Shown: positions 1 to 6,848, numbered from the stretch's first letter. The stretch: DNA of 7,300 bases from Phycisphaerales bacterium (GCA_011057845.1 DSDB01000059.1:1-7300); one strand, 5' to 3'. The notes: a model not told the origin generated them from the letters alone. Numbers and translations are program-made.

Positions 1-563
1 AGGTCATGGTCGAACCGCCCCGCCTCCCGCAGAAAGACCTCAAAACGCCCGTATCCATCCGCCGTCAGTATCCCGTCGGCGCCGAAGTACTTGCCGGCCA
101 GTCTCCTCAGGGCCGCCGGGCATCCGCCGCCGGCGTGGAACACGACCTGCCGCCGGGCCCCGTAACGCAGATATACCTCCGAGTACGGGGGGGTAAAGCC
201 CGCCGCCAGGGCCTTCTTGCCGCCGCTTCGGGTCCGTAGCCGGGCCAGCGTGAACTCGATGTGCTTGCACGTCCCCAGCGTGTTGACCGCGAAATCGGGA
301 CACGAACAATAATTGTCCCCGAGTCCCTCGCCGCGAATCGCCACGCGGTACTCGCCGCCCGTCCGCGGATTCGTGACGCGGAACTCCGAGAAGACCGGCT
401 CGCCGCCGACGTTCTTCAGGCGGAGCTTCTGCTCGTGCGCCACCTGCCGCCTCAAAGCAATCTGCCACTGCTCCAGGCCCATCTCTTCGGGTTTTCGCAG
501 GTGAGAAATCCTCGCGCGCTTGCGGTTCTTTTTCTTGACTATCTTCATCTTAAACTTGTTCAT
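1..563 (-). CDS. SWIM zinc-finger protein, N-terminal part of a probable SNF2-family helicase (partial)
   Basis: The frame is open from an ATG at 563 to the left edge, giving 187 codons without a stop, so the C-terminal part lies outside the window. The first 20 residues are strongly basic (Lys/Arg-rich). A SWIM-type zinc-binding motif follows: Cys86, Cys88, Cys99 and His101 in the pattern CxC-x10-CxH (CSCPDF...TCKHIEF). SWIM domains bind zinc and are thought to mediate DNA or protein contacts. In bacteria they often sit at the N-terminus of large SNF2/DEAD-type helicases, and the sequence after the motif (YSEVYLRYG, then a stretch ending near FLREAGRFDHD) resembles that class. No helicase motif is inside the window, so the helicase call is inference. 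A weak Shine-Dalgarno (GGAAG, 573-577) precedes the chosen start by 9 bases; Met6 is an alternative start. The gene follows the GH172 gene by 29 bases with no terminator between them, so the two may be cotranscribed. Confidence 0.8.
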   Translation of the reverse strand, partial: MNKFKMKIVKKKNRKRARISHLRKPEEMGLEQWQIALRRQVAHEQKLRLKNVGGEPVFSEFRVTNPRTGGEYRVAIRGEGLGDNYCSCPDFAVNTLGTCKHIEFTLARLRTRSGGKKALAAGFTPPYSEVYLRYGARRQVVFHAGGGCPAALRRLAGKYFGADGILTADGYGRFEVFLREAGRFDHD

Positions 564-592
564 GGAATCCGTCTTCCAGCCGCAATGGGAAC

Positions 593-2683
593 TTACTGAG
601 GTTTCACGGCCAGGAGGTAGTCCAGGCCGAACATGTAGCTCTTGACGGCCGAGGGATTGGCTCCAAGCACCGTGACCTCCAGGCGGTTGGCGCCCTTACT
701 GAGTTGGCACTTGCCCAGCTTAACATCGGTGGCCACGACGCCCTGATTGAAAAAGTCGATCGACTCGACCTTCGTGCGGCCGTTGACGGCGATCCGCATA
801 ATGCCGTAATCCACCGCCTGGGTCGCACCGAGCGTCACGTCATATTCACCGGTCTCATCCATCGTGAACTCCACCACGAGCCGATCCTGCTCCCTGGCAT
901 GCCGCCACCACAGTTGGGCGTTATTGCTCCAGTTGTGTTGCCGTATGGTCTGTATCTCCGTCTCGCCGCCGGTCTTCTCCACAACCTTGAGCGTCTCGCC
1001 CTCGATGGCGCCGTCGACGCGCCGCGGCTTGATGATATCCTCCACCGCTCGGGCCACCGGGCGGACCGCTTCATCCGGCATGGGCTGAACATCCCACGTC
1101 GCGCTCGGGCGGGCGTACCAGAACGTCGCCGGCGCGTAGTTCATCTTCGTCCTGGCCCAGTGCCATAACTCCATGTCAAACCGAATGGATGTCGTAAACG
1201 GGATCGCATCCAGCGCCCGATAGCGGCTGTTCACGGAGAACCCGGCCTTGAGATTCCCGTCGCCGCAGGGCTGCGCATGAAACGCCGACTCAAAGAACTC
1301 CGGCCTGCACCAGGCGTATCCGTAGTAGTCCTCCGTTCCCGTGCCGATATGCGACGGGAACGCCTCGCCATCGACGTAAATCTTCTCATCCCCCTCGCCC
1401 CACCACGTATCGGCCGTGTTGAACAGTGTCAGCACGTCCCCGACGTAGGTGCCCCGCCCCTGCACGGTCACCCAGGTCAAATCCAGCGCCCCGTGGTCCA
1501 CGGCCTTCTCGTTGGACTGCGTCTCAATCCCCGCCCACTGCTTCCAGGCCGCGTGGAAGTGACACGACCCATCGTCCCATTCCCAGGGGCTGCTCGAAAC
1601 GCGGGCTTCCACCAGTTCCACCGGCTGCGAACCCAGGTTCAACACCGTGACCTTTGCCCGCTTGCCGAACGGCATGACCCAGTAGGACGACATCGTCCCA
1701 TCCCTGGCCACCTGCGTATACCACGTCGAGTGAGGATGGATGTGATAGCCGGTCCCGAAGAAATCGCCGATGGGACACCAGACCGTGGCGGCCCCGTCGA
1801 ACTCCATCTTCAGGATCGTCGACCGCAGCGCCTGCGGCAGGTCTTCGGCCCGGAGGCGAAACTGCATCCGCCGAATCGCTCGCGATCCCGTCACCATCAT
1901 GGACTTCTCCGTACCCGGCGCCACGACACCCTTGAGTTCACCGTCAAGCAGCTCACCCAGGCCGGACCGGTCGCACTCGCCCAGCATCCGATTGACCCGG
2001 GCCACGGCGGAGGCCGACTTGCCCAGCGTCTGCTGACTGAATGACTCGACCTTCGCGCCCGCTTCATACGTGCGATAGTTGATCTGATAGTAGAGCGCCT
2101 CGCCCTTGCGGGCCCCCTCATCAATCAGGACATCCGTCTGATAGGTGATCTTGCAGCGCTTGGCATAGGGGATCGGCAGATACAGATTGTGCCCGCGATG
2201 CCGGTACGGGGTCTGCGGAGAGACGCTGCGCGACAACGGCTCGCCCACGAGTTTGCCGCCGCTGACCAGGTCCGCCATCGGTCCTTCGATGACCGGCTCC
2301 GTCTGGTCGTCGATATAGACGCGCATCGTGCCGTTGCTGAATTCGCCGCCGCCGGGCCCGTGCCAGGTGGCCCAGAACCGCACCACGACGCCGGGGCCCT
2401 CGGCGTCCATGAGCACGTGCTCCTTGCGGCCGGCGTTCTCCTCCACACGGACGAAGTAGCTGCGGTCCCAGTTGGCCCACCACGTGGGAGAGCCCGGCTG
2501 TGTGGAGTTGCGGTCGTAACTGCTGAACTGCTTACAGGTGTACGCCGGACTCGGTAGCCGTGCGATACGTCCGCGGTCCACCATCTCATCCAGCAACGAA
2601 TCGAATGTAACAACCGACGAAGACGCAGCCCGCCCCACAGCCGCCGATGCACAAAGAACCGCACAGACAAACCCATACCTCAT
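593..2683 (-). CDS. Secreted GH172 / DUF2961 family protein, putative glycoside hydrolase
   Basis: 696 residues from the chosen start. The N-terminus (MRYGFVCAVLCASAAVGRA, then ASSS) reads as a Sec signal peptide cleaved after about residue 19. No good lipobox is seen, so a soluble exported protein is expected. DUF2961 hallmarks appear in order: GPGVVVRFW (96-104), PIGDFFGTGYH (304-314), WVMPFGKRAK (335-344), GEGDEKIYVDGE (429-440) and GTGTEDYY (447-454, with Glu451), then RYRALDAIPF (486-495) and Glu504. Family GH172 includes difructose-anhydride enzymes and exo-D-arabinofuranosidases that use acidic catalytic residues; Glu451 and Glu504 are candidates, unconfirmed. Residues about 556-696 look like an extra beta-sandwich module, possibly carbohydrate-binding. 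The start at 2683 is preferred because GGAAGG (2690-2695) lies 6 bases upstream and it gives a compact signal peptide. ATG 2704 (with GGTGAG close by) and ATG 2791 are alternatives. The natural substrate cannot be told from sequence; a furanoside is a reasonable guess. Confidence 0.9.
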   Translation of the reverse strand: MRYGFVCAVLCASAAVGRAASSSVVTFDSLLDEMVDRGRIARLPSPAYTCKQFSSYDRNSTQPGSPTWWANWDRSYFVRVEENAGRKEHVLMDAEGPGVVVRFWATWHGPGGGEFSNGTMRVYIDDQTEPVIEGPMADLVSGGKLVGEPLSRSVSPQTPYRHRGHNLYLPIPYAKRCKITYQTDVLIDEGARKGEALYYQINYRTYEAGAKVESFSQQTLGKSASAVARVNRMLGECDRSGLGELLDGELKGVVAPGTEKSMMVTGSRAIRRMQFRLRAEDLPQALRSTILKMEFDGAATVWCPIGDFFGTGYHIHPHSTWYTQVARDGTMSSYWVMPFGKRAKVTVLNLGSQPVELVEARVSSSPWEWDDGSCHFHAAWKQWAGIETQSNEKAVDHGALDLTWVTVQGRGTYVGDVLTLFNTADTWWGEGDEKIYVDGEAFPSHIGTGTEDYYGYAWCRPEFFESAFHAQPCGDGNLKAGFSVNSRYRALDAIPFTTSIRFDMELWHWARTKMNYAPATFWYARPSATWDVQPMPDEAVRPVARAVEDIIKPRRVDGAIEGETLKVVEKTGGETEIQTIRQHNWSNNAQLWWRHAREQDRLVVEFTMDETGEYDVTLGATQAVDYGIMRIAVNGRTKVESIDFFNQGVVATDVKLGKCQLSKGANRLEVTVLGANPSAVKSYMFGLDYLLAVKPQ

Positions 2684-2689
2684 GATCGT

Positions 2690-2695
2690 CCTTCC
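2690..2695 (-). promoter_or_regulatory. Shine-Dalgarno supporting the 2683 start of the GH172 gene
   Basis: On the minus strand GGAAGG is followed by six bases and then ATG at 2683. This spacing is better than that of the GGTGAG before the ATG at 2704, where only about four bases intervene. The site lies inside the reading frame of the longer alternatives, so it argues for the shorter form with a normal signal peptide. Both starts could be used. Confidence 0.5.
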
Positions 2696-2746
2696 GTAGT
2701 CCATAGTCTCACCTGTTTCATGGATACCTTGACTGCCGACCGTTTC

Positions 2747-2767
2747 GCGGCCGGTCCTTCCGGCCGC
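2747..2767. repeat. GC-rich inverted repeat in the GH172 leader
   Basis: GCGGCCGG (2747-2754) and CCGGCCGC (2760-2767) form a perfect 8-base inverted repeat around the loop TCCTT. If the GH172 transcript begins upstream of here, this is a stable hairpin about 65-85 bases before its start codon. No T-run follows on either strand, so it does not look like an intrinsic terminator. It could be an operator, an mRNA structure or chance in GC-rich DNA. Confidence 0.5.
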
Positions 2768-2830
2768 CGGTCCACGAAGACCGCGGGCCATCCTAGCAAA
2801 ACCCCTGCCGGGCGGCTACCACCGGCCTCA

Positions 2831-2845
2831 GCCGAGCGGCTCGGC
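2831..2845. repeat. Short inverted repeat GCCGAG-CGG-CTCGGC
   Basis: A perfect 6-base inverted repeat with a 3-base centre, in the middle of the divergent intergenic region. There is no T-tract on either side, so a terminator is unlikely. The 15-base near-palindrome is compatible with a regulator site, but a repeat of this size arises readily by chance in GC-rich sequence. Confidence 0.35.
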
Positions 2846-2925
2846 GCGTGCCACCGCGGCGGGAACCGGCGAGGCCGTAATTACTTGCCCCAAAAGGGCT
2901 TACCAATAAATCGGTGGCCTGTACA

Positions 2926-2941
2926 ATTTGAGTTGTCAAAT
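2926..2941. repeat. Operator-like inverted repeat over the -35 box
   Basis: ATTTGA (2926-2931) and TCAAAT (2936-2941) form a perfect 6-base inverted repeat with the centre GTTG. The right arm overlaps the -35 hexamer of the ATPase promoter, so a protein bound here would compete with RNA polymerase. There is no direct evidence of a regulator, and a six-base repeat may be chance. Confidence 0.35.
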
Positions 2942-2960
2942 CCCCGGCCGCCTGTATAAT
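2933..2960 (+). promoter_or_regulatory. Sigma70-type promoter for the V/A-ATPase operon
   Basis: TTGTCA (2933-2938, five of six matches to TTGACA), a 16-base spacer, and a perfect TATAAT (2955-2960). Transcription should begin near 2966-2968, leaving a leader of about 44 bases before the subunit H start at 3011. It is the best promoter match in the divergent gap and points toward the ATPase genes, which have no internal gap larger than 75 bases and no obvious internal promoter. It probably drives the whole operon. Confidence 0.75.
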
Positions 2961-2966
2961 CCCACG

Positions 2967-3014
2967 ATGGCTGGTTCGCATCGCGTTCGCTTTCTCCAGG
3001 ATTCAATCCCATGA
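2967..3014 (+). other. 15-codon reading frame at the predicted transcript start, overlapping the subunit H start (possible leader peptide)
   Basis: ATG at 2967 is seven bases after the TATAAT box, which is where transcription should begin. It reads MAGSHRVRFLQDSIP and ends at TGA 3012-3014, overlapping the subunit H start codon as ATGA. If translated it would be leaderless and would couple translation to subunit H. No ribosome binding site could exist upstream of a start at the transcript's 5' end. No clear attenuator or codon run is visible. It may well be chance; I report the geometry rather than a gene. Confidence 0.25.
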
Positions 3015-3343
3015 AAAAGATTATTGAAGAAGTATTTCAGGCTGAGCAGAAGGCCGATGGCTTTCTCAAGCAGGCCCGGGAAAGGGCCGCTGAAATACGG
3101 CGACAGGCCGACAAGGATGCCGCCGCCATGATCGCCGACGCCGACCAGAAAGCCCGCGATACCGTCCAGACCATCGTCGAAGACGCCAGGAAACAGGCCG
3201 AGCGAATGCGCGAAGAACGGCTCGTGGAGGTCGACCGCCTCAAGGACGCCATGTTCGCCGGCAAAACGGAAATCATCAACACCCTGGTGGACGACATCAG
3301 CCAAATTGTCCTGAGCACCGATGCGGAAAGGAACGGCGACTGA
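3011..3343 (+). CDS. atpH: V/A-type ATPase subunit H (G-like), peripheral stalk
   Basis: 110 residues, almost entirely predicted alpha-helix and rich in Ala, Glu, Lys, Arg and Gln. It has a long coiled coil from about residue 5 to 85 (for example QAERMREERLVEVDRLKDAM) and no membrane segment. This is the look and usual length of the archaeal and bacterial H subunit (equivalent to eukaryotic G). That protein pairs with subunit E in a right-handed coiled coil, forming the peripheral stalks that hold the A3B3 head against the membrane stator. Sequence identity in this family is low, so the call rests on composition, length and position as first gene of a V/A-ATPase operon. AGGA (2998-3001) lies 9 bases before the ATG. 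The stop overlaps the subunit C start by one base (TGATG), indicating translational coupling. The symbol follows V/A-type usage and is not the F-type delta subunit. Confidence 0.85.
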   Translation: MKKIIEEVFQAEQKADGFLKQARERAAEIRRQADKDAAAMIADADQKARDTVQTIVEDARKQAERMREERLVEVDRLKDAMFAGKTEIINTLVDDISQIVLSTDAERNGD

Positions 3344-4410
3344 TGGCCGGTCCGCTGGCGAAATACGCTTTCATCAACGCCAAGCTCCGCGCCAGGATCA
3401 GCAACATCCTGCCCGACGAAACCTTCGGGCAACTCGAAAAGGCCGTCTCCATCGACGCGGCCCTGACCCTTCTCCGCGATACGGCGTTCGCCGCCCTCGA
3501 GACCGTCTACTCGGCCACCGGCGACCTCCGACAAGCGGAACTCGAACTGCTCAAGAAGGAAATCGACCTGTACAAGGACATCCGCCAGCACGTCCATCCC
3601 GACTCGCTGGAGTTGATCGAAGCCCTGCTGTATCAGTTCGAAACCGACAACCTCAAGAACGCCATCCGCATCTTCTTCGACCGCCAGGTCCGCAAACGCC
3701 CCGCCGACGCCGGAGAGCACTACATTATCTACGAACGCATCGTTCACGATATTCCATTTGACATCATCGTCAACGCCCGAAGCTTCGACGAGGTGGCCGC
3801 CGCCTGTGAAGGCACGCCCTACCGCGGCCTCATTCGCAAGTTCGCTCCCACCGTCGAGGCCGATACGTCGCTTTTTCGGATGGAAGTCGCCCTCGATCAC
3901 CTCTACTACGAACGCCTCCTGGCCGCCATCGCCAAACTCGACCGAAAGGACCGCGAGATCGCCATGCGGCTGGCCGGCGTCGAGATCGACCTGCAGAACA
4001 TCAACTGGATCCTCCGCCTCAAGGCCTTCTACGACATGCCTCTGGAGGCCGTGCTGGCCACCATCGTGCCCGGCGGCCTCAATCTCAACAAGGCCGTTAT
4101 CCACGAACTCTACCAGGCTCAGAACGTCACATCCGTCCTCCACGACGTCGTCACCACCCAGTATCCCGGCCTGTCCGCCATGCTCTCGGCCAGGGCCTCC
4201 GACCTCGCCTCCCGGCTCCTGCTGATCCGACGCATCCTCGACGAAATCCTCAAACAGGAGATCCGCCGTATCCTCAGCGGTTATCCGTTCACCATCGGCA
4301 CGGTGCTCGCGTACTTCGCCCTCAAACGCAACGAACTAAAGAGAATCCGGACCATCCTGAATGCCAAACAATACGGCATCGAGCCGGAACGCATTGAGAG
4401 CATGTTCTGA
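3343..4410 (+). CDS. atpC: V/A-type ATPase subunit C (eukaryotic d / AC39 family)
   Basis: 355 residues, soluble and mostly helical, matching the vATP-synt_AC39 family in length and motifs. These funnel-shaped proteins sit on the cytoplasmic face of the c-ring and form the socket for the central shaft subunits D and F. Family signatures include YAFINAKLRAR near the N-terminus (8-18), a segment with conserved Asn and Arg (VEIDLQNINWILRLK, 213-227) and the C-terminal region GYPFTIGTVLAYFALKRN (313-330) followed by ELKRIRTILNAKQYGI (331-346). The three-fold internal similarity typical of this family is suggested by repeated DLxNxxxxxR-like segments (near 102-109 and 217-225). The ATG overlaps the subunit H stop and the TGA overlaps the subunit I start, both as TGATG, so the three genes are probably translated in a coupled way. 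Catalytic residues are not expected in this structural subunit. Confidence 0.95.
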   Translation: MAGPLAKYAFINAKLRARISNILPDETFGQLEKAVSIDAALTLLRDTAFAALETVYSATGDLRQAELELLKKEIDLYKDIRQHVHPDSLELIEALLYQFETDNLKNAIRIFFDRQVRKRPADAGEHYIIYERIVHDIPFDIIVNARSFDEVAAACEGTPYRGLIRKFAPTVEADTSLFRMEVALDHLYYERLLAAIAKLDRKDREIAMRLAGVEIDLQNINWILRLKAFYDMPLEAVLATIVPGGLNLNKAVIHELYQAQNVTSVLHDVVTTQYPGLSAMLSARASDLASRLLLIRRILDEILKQEIRRILSGYPFTIGTVLAYFALKRNELKRIRTILNAKQYGIEPERIESMF

Positions 4411-6425
4411 TGTTTACGACCCAGATGACACAACTGTTCGCCGTGGCGCTCCGACGGGATTGCGAGCGAGTCACCGAAGTGTTGCTGCGGGCCGGCGTGA
4501 TGCAGTTCGTCCGCGTGTCGGACCTCGCCGAAGGACCCGCCGGCCTGGCGACGGTCCGACCCGAGGGTGAACTGACGGAAATCACCGATCTGCGGCAGCG
4601 CATCGAGGGGGTCCTGCGCACCGGCTCGATCACGCCCCGGCCGCCCGACGAAAAGGACCTGTCCGTGCGAACCGTCGTGGACATGGACAAGGAGAGAAAG
4701 GCGCTCGACCGCATCGCCGGAGAATGCGAAAGCCTCCGCGAACGGCAACGGGGAATCAGCCAGGAGATCCTGAGACTCGAAGACATCAGCCGCCAGATCG
4801 ATCTCTACGGACTGAGCATGTCCGAGGCGGCCGCCTCACCCCGCCATTCCTTCATCTCCATGCAGATCGGACGCATCCCCCTGTCCCGGGCCAGGGATTT
4901 CGAGGGCAATCTCAAGCCGCTGCCCTCTCTGGCGGTCCCCATGGGACAGGAACAGGAGATGGCCCACTATCTGCTGATCTACATGAAGCGGGACCGCGAG
5001 CAGCTTGAAAAGATTTTGGCCAGGGCCGGATGGATGGATGTCGAACTGCCCGCCGAATTGCGCTCGGTCAAGAAAGACGCCGCCAGAGAACTGACCGCCC
5101 GCCTCGATAAGCTGCGGACCGAGCAAAAGAAACTCGAAACCACCGTTGCGGAGACCATCCGCAAGGAGGCCGAACGCCTCAGCAGCGTCTGGACCACTCT
5201 CCGCGTCAACGAACTGCTGCACCAGATCCAGGCGCACTTCAAGTCGTCGGCCCGCACCGTCCTGTTCACCGGCTGGCTGCCGTCCGAGAAACGCGAATCC
5301 CTGACCCGTGAAATCAGGAAGGCCTGCGGCGGCCGGTGCTACGTGGAATGGCGAGACCTCGACAGCAGGGACGGCATCCAGGAAGACGTGCCCGTGGAGT
5401 TTCGAAATCCCCGGATGCTGGCGCCGTTCGAGATGCTCGTGAGCAACTTCGGCATCCCGCGATATGGAACTATCGACCCGACGCCCTTCGTCATGCCCCT
5501 GTATCTGGCCATGTTCGGGCTGATGTTCGCCGATGTCGGCCAGGGCATTGTCCTGGCGGTTCTGGGGATGCTCGGCACATACCTGCTCAAGGGCCGCAAG
5601 ACGCATGAGGGCCTCTACCGTCTCTGCTGGCTGATTGTCTGGTGCGGCCTGTCGGCGGTGCTGTTCGGCGCCCTGTTCGGCGCCTACTTCGGTATGAGGC
5701 TTTTCGAGCCGCTGTGGTTTGACTTCCACGGCATCGTCGCCGGCCACGGCTCCCACAGCCGCACGATCTCGGATCTCTTCGATATTCTGGCAATCACGAT
5801 CTACTTCGGCATCACGGTCATCGCGCTGGGTCTCGCGTTCAACTGGATCAACATGATCCGCGCCGGGCTCTGGATTGATCTGCTCTTCGACAAAGGCGGC
5901 GTGCTCGGTGCCTGGATCTACGCCGGCGGCATCTACATCGCCTTCTTCATGGTCTCGCACGACTACAAGGCCCTGCCGGCCGGCAACACGCTGTTCATGC
6001 TGGTCGGGCTGCCCGCCGTGCTGCTGTTTCTTAAGGAACCCTGGCACTACTTCACGCACGGTGAGGCCCACGGAGGCAAAAAGCCCAACCTGGGGCTCGC
6101 CTTCATGTCCTTTCTGATGCAGTGGATCGTCGAGCTGCTCGAGATCTTCAGCGGCTATCTGTCCAACACCCTGTCGTTCATGCGAGTCGCCGGTCTGGGC
6201 ATCGCCCACGTCTGCCTGATGATCTCGTTCTTTACGCTGGCCGGCATGACGTCCGGCGCTATGTCCGTTCTCATACTCGTCATCGGCAACGTCCTGGTGA
6301 TCGGCCTCGAAGGACTCTTGGCCGGCATCCAGGCGCTGAGGCTCAGTTACTATGAATTCTTCACCAAGTTCTTCCACGGTACGGGAAAACTGTACTCCCC
6401 CATCTCGTTAAGAAGTGAAAACTAG
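4410..6425 (+). CDS. atpI: V/A-type ATPase subunit I (a subunit), membrane stator and ion channel
   Basis: 671 residues, a normal length for the V_ATPase_I family. The cytoplasmic N-terminal half (1-350) has alpha/beta lobes and two long coiled-coil stretches (about 88-130 and 215-265) that dock the peripheral stalks. The C-terminal half has about seven or eight membrane helices, beginning near 360 (VMPLYLAMFGLMFADVGQG) and ending near 650. Two arginines expected at the rotor interface are present: Arg592 in SNTLSFMRVAGLGIAH and Arg644 in GIQALRLSYYEFFTKF. Equivalent arginines in yeast Vph1 are essential for proton transfer between the half-channels and the ring carboxylate. The end (FFHGTGKLYSPISL) also fits the family. 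It starts inside the subunit C stop codon (TGATG) and is followed 29 bases later by subunit K, its rotor partner. Nothing suggests truncation or frameshift. Confidence 0.97.
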   Translation: MFTTQMTQLFAVALRRDCERVTEVLLRAGVMQFVRVSDLAEGPAGLATVRPEGELTEITDLRQRIEGVLRTGSITPRPPDEKDLSVRTVVDMDKERKALDRIAGECESLRERQRGISQEILRLEDISRQIDLYGLSMSEAAASPRHSFISMQIGRIPLSRARDFEGNLKPLPSLAVPMGQEQEMAHYLLIYMKRDREQLEKILARAGWMDVELPAELRSVKKDAARELTARLDKLRTEQKKLETTVAETIRKEAERLSSVWTTLRVNELLHQIQAHFKSSARTVLFTGWLPSEKRESLTREIRKACGGRCYVEWRDLDSRDGIQEDVPVEFRNPRMLAPFEMLVSNFGIPRYGTIDPTPFVMPLYLAMFGLMFADVGQGIVLAVLGMLGTYLLKGRKTHEGLYRLCWLIVWCGLSAVLFGALFGAYFGMRLFEPLWFDFHGIVAGHGSHSRTISDLFDILAITIYFGITVIALGLAFNWINMIRAGLWIDLLFDKGGVLGAWIYAGGIYIAFFMVSHDYKALPAGNTLFMLVGLPAVLLFLKEPWHYFTHGEAHGGKKPNLGLAFMSFLMQWIVELLEIFSGYLSNTLSFMRVAGLGIAHVCLMISFFTLAGMTSGAMSVLILVIGNVLVIGLEGLLAGIQALRLSYYEFFTKFFHGTGKLYSPISLRSEN

Positions 6426-6454
6426 CCGTTCAGGCAAGGCACAGGAAAGGAAGC

Positions 6455-6841
6455 ATGGCAATGGTCGAAGCACAGAAAAACATGAAGCTGCACATTACCC
6501 AGAGTCTGATTGTGCTCTTCACAATCATGGCGATTATCGGGGTCTTCTTCGGAGGCAAGGCCCTGGCCGCCGCAGGCGAGCCGACGGCCCAGGAGACCCT
6601 GACAAAGTCCAATCCGGATGCGGCGGGCGTCACCAAATTCGCCCTGGTCGCCGCCGCCGCCGCCTTCGGGCTCGGCGCCCTCGGCGCCGGCTTCGCCATC
6701 TCCCACGTGGGAGCCGCCGCCATGGGCGCCGTCGCTGAGAAACCCCAGATCGCCGGACAGGCCCTCATCTTGGTCGCGCTGGCCGAGGGTCTGGTGGTCT
6801 TCGGATTCATTACGGCGCTGCTGATTCTCAGCAAGGCGTAA
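6455..6841 (+). CDS. atpK: V/A-type ATPase subunit K (c-ring proteolipid) with N-terminal signal-like helix
   Basis: 128 residues. An N-terminal hydrophobic helix (about 18-32, SLIVLFTIMAIIGVFF) ends in GGKALAAAG, a plausible signal peptidase site near 38-40. A two-helix hairpin of about 88 residues follows. Helix 1 is Gly/Ala-rich (FGLGALGAGFAISHVG, 71-86), the polar loop is AEKPQ (94-98), and helix 2 carries the ion-binding carboxylate Glu111 (LVALAEGLVVFGF). As I recall the Thermus ring subunit, it has a similar cleaved leader and aligns well without gaps. Residue 82 is Ile where Na+-type rings tend to have Gln, and Gly follows Glu111 where Na+ sites tend to have Ser or Thr, suggesting proton coupling (inference). 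The AGGAAAGG stretch at 6443-6450 serves as ribosome site for ATG 6455; ATG 6461 and 6482 are possible alternatives. Subunit F follows after 7 bases. Confidence 0.95.
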   Translation: MAMVEAQKNMKLHITQSLIVLFTIMAIIGVFFGGKALAAAGEPTAQETLTKSNPDAAGVTKFALVAAAAAFGLGALGAGFAISHVGAAAMGAVAEKPQIAGQALILVALAEGLVVFGFITALLILSKA

Positions 6842-6848
6842 GTGCCCC

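Larger units (their letters stand above)
2684..3010. other. Divergent intergenic region between the GH172 gene and the ATPase operon
   Basis: 327 bases without a conventional gene. The half next to GH172 (2684-2880) is very GC-rich and holds two perfect short inverted repeats, listed separately. The half next to the ATPase operon (2881-3010) is more AT-rich and holds the operon promoter, an inverted repeat over its -35 box, a near-perfect 10-base direct repeat and a 15-codon reading frame. On the minus strand a perfect TTGACA (2939-2934) is present, but no acceptable -10 box lies 15-19 bases downstream, so I do not call a GH172 promoter. Longer minus-strand frames through here, including the extension of the GH172 frame to 2791, look spurious. 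Confidence 0.7.

Noticed and set aside
1277..2044. Plus-strand open frame (255 codons) inside the GH172 gene
   Set aside because: It is antisense to conserved DUF2961 motifs and its Arg/Pro/His-rich translation has no recognisable domain.
2684..2791. N-terminal extension of the GH172 protein to the ATG at 2791
   Set aside because: It would place 36 Arg/Gly-rich residues before a normal signal peptide. Good ribosome sites occur only near 2704 and 2683.
2887..2899. GCCC-CAAAA-GGGC as a terminator
   Set aside because: Only a four-base stem with no T-run, and no gene ends nearby on either strand.
2934..2939. Perfect minus-strand TTGACA as a GH172 promoter
   Set aside because: No acceptable -10 hexamer lies 15-19 bases downstream (17-base spacing gives CACCGA). 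The match follows from the overlapping plus-strand TTGTCAA.
3037..4143. Long minus-strand open frame (368 codons) opposite subunits H and C
   Set aside because: It spans two clear, co-directional ATPase genes on the other strand and has low-complexity Val/Asp/Gly composition; it is a codon-bias shadow.
4836..6377. Long minus-strand open frame (513 codons) opposite subunit I
   Set aside because: It lies wholly antisense to an unambiguous subunit I gene. Its translation is rich in Gln, Asp, His, Glu and Gly with no recognisable domain, as expected from the mirror of a GC-biased membrane protein gene.
6650..6664. (GCC)5 triplet repeat in subunit K as a slippage or phase-variation tract
   Set aside because: It encodes five alanines in helix 1 of an Ala/Gly-rich ring subunit. 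Triplet changes would not shift the frame, and the composition explains it.
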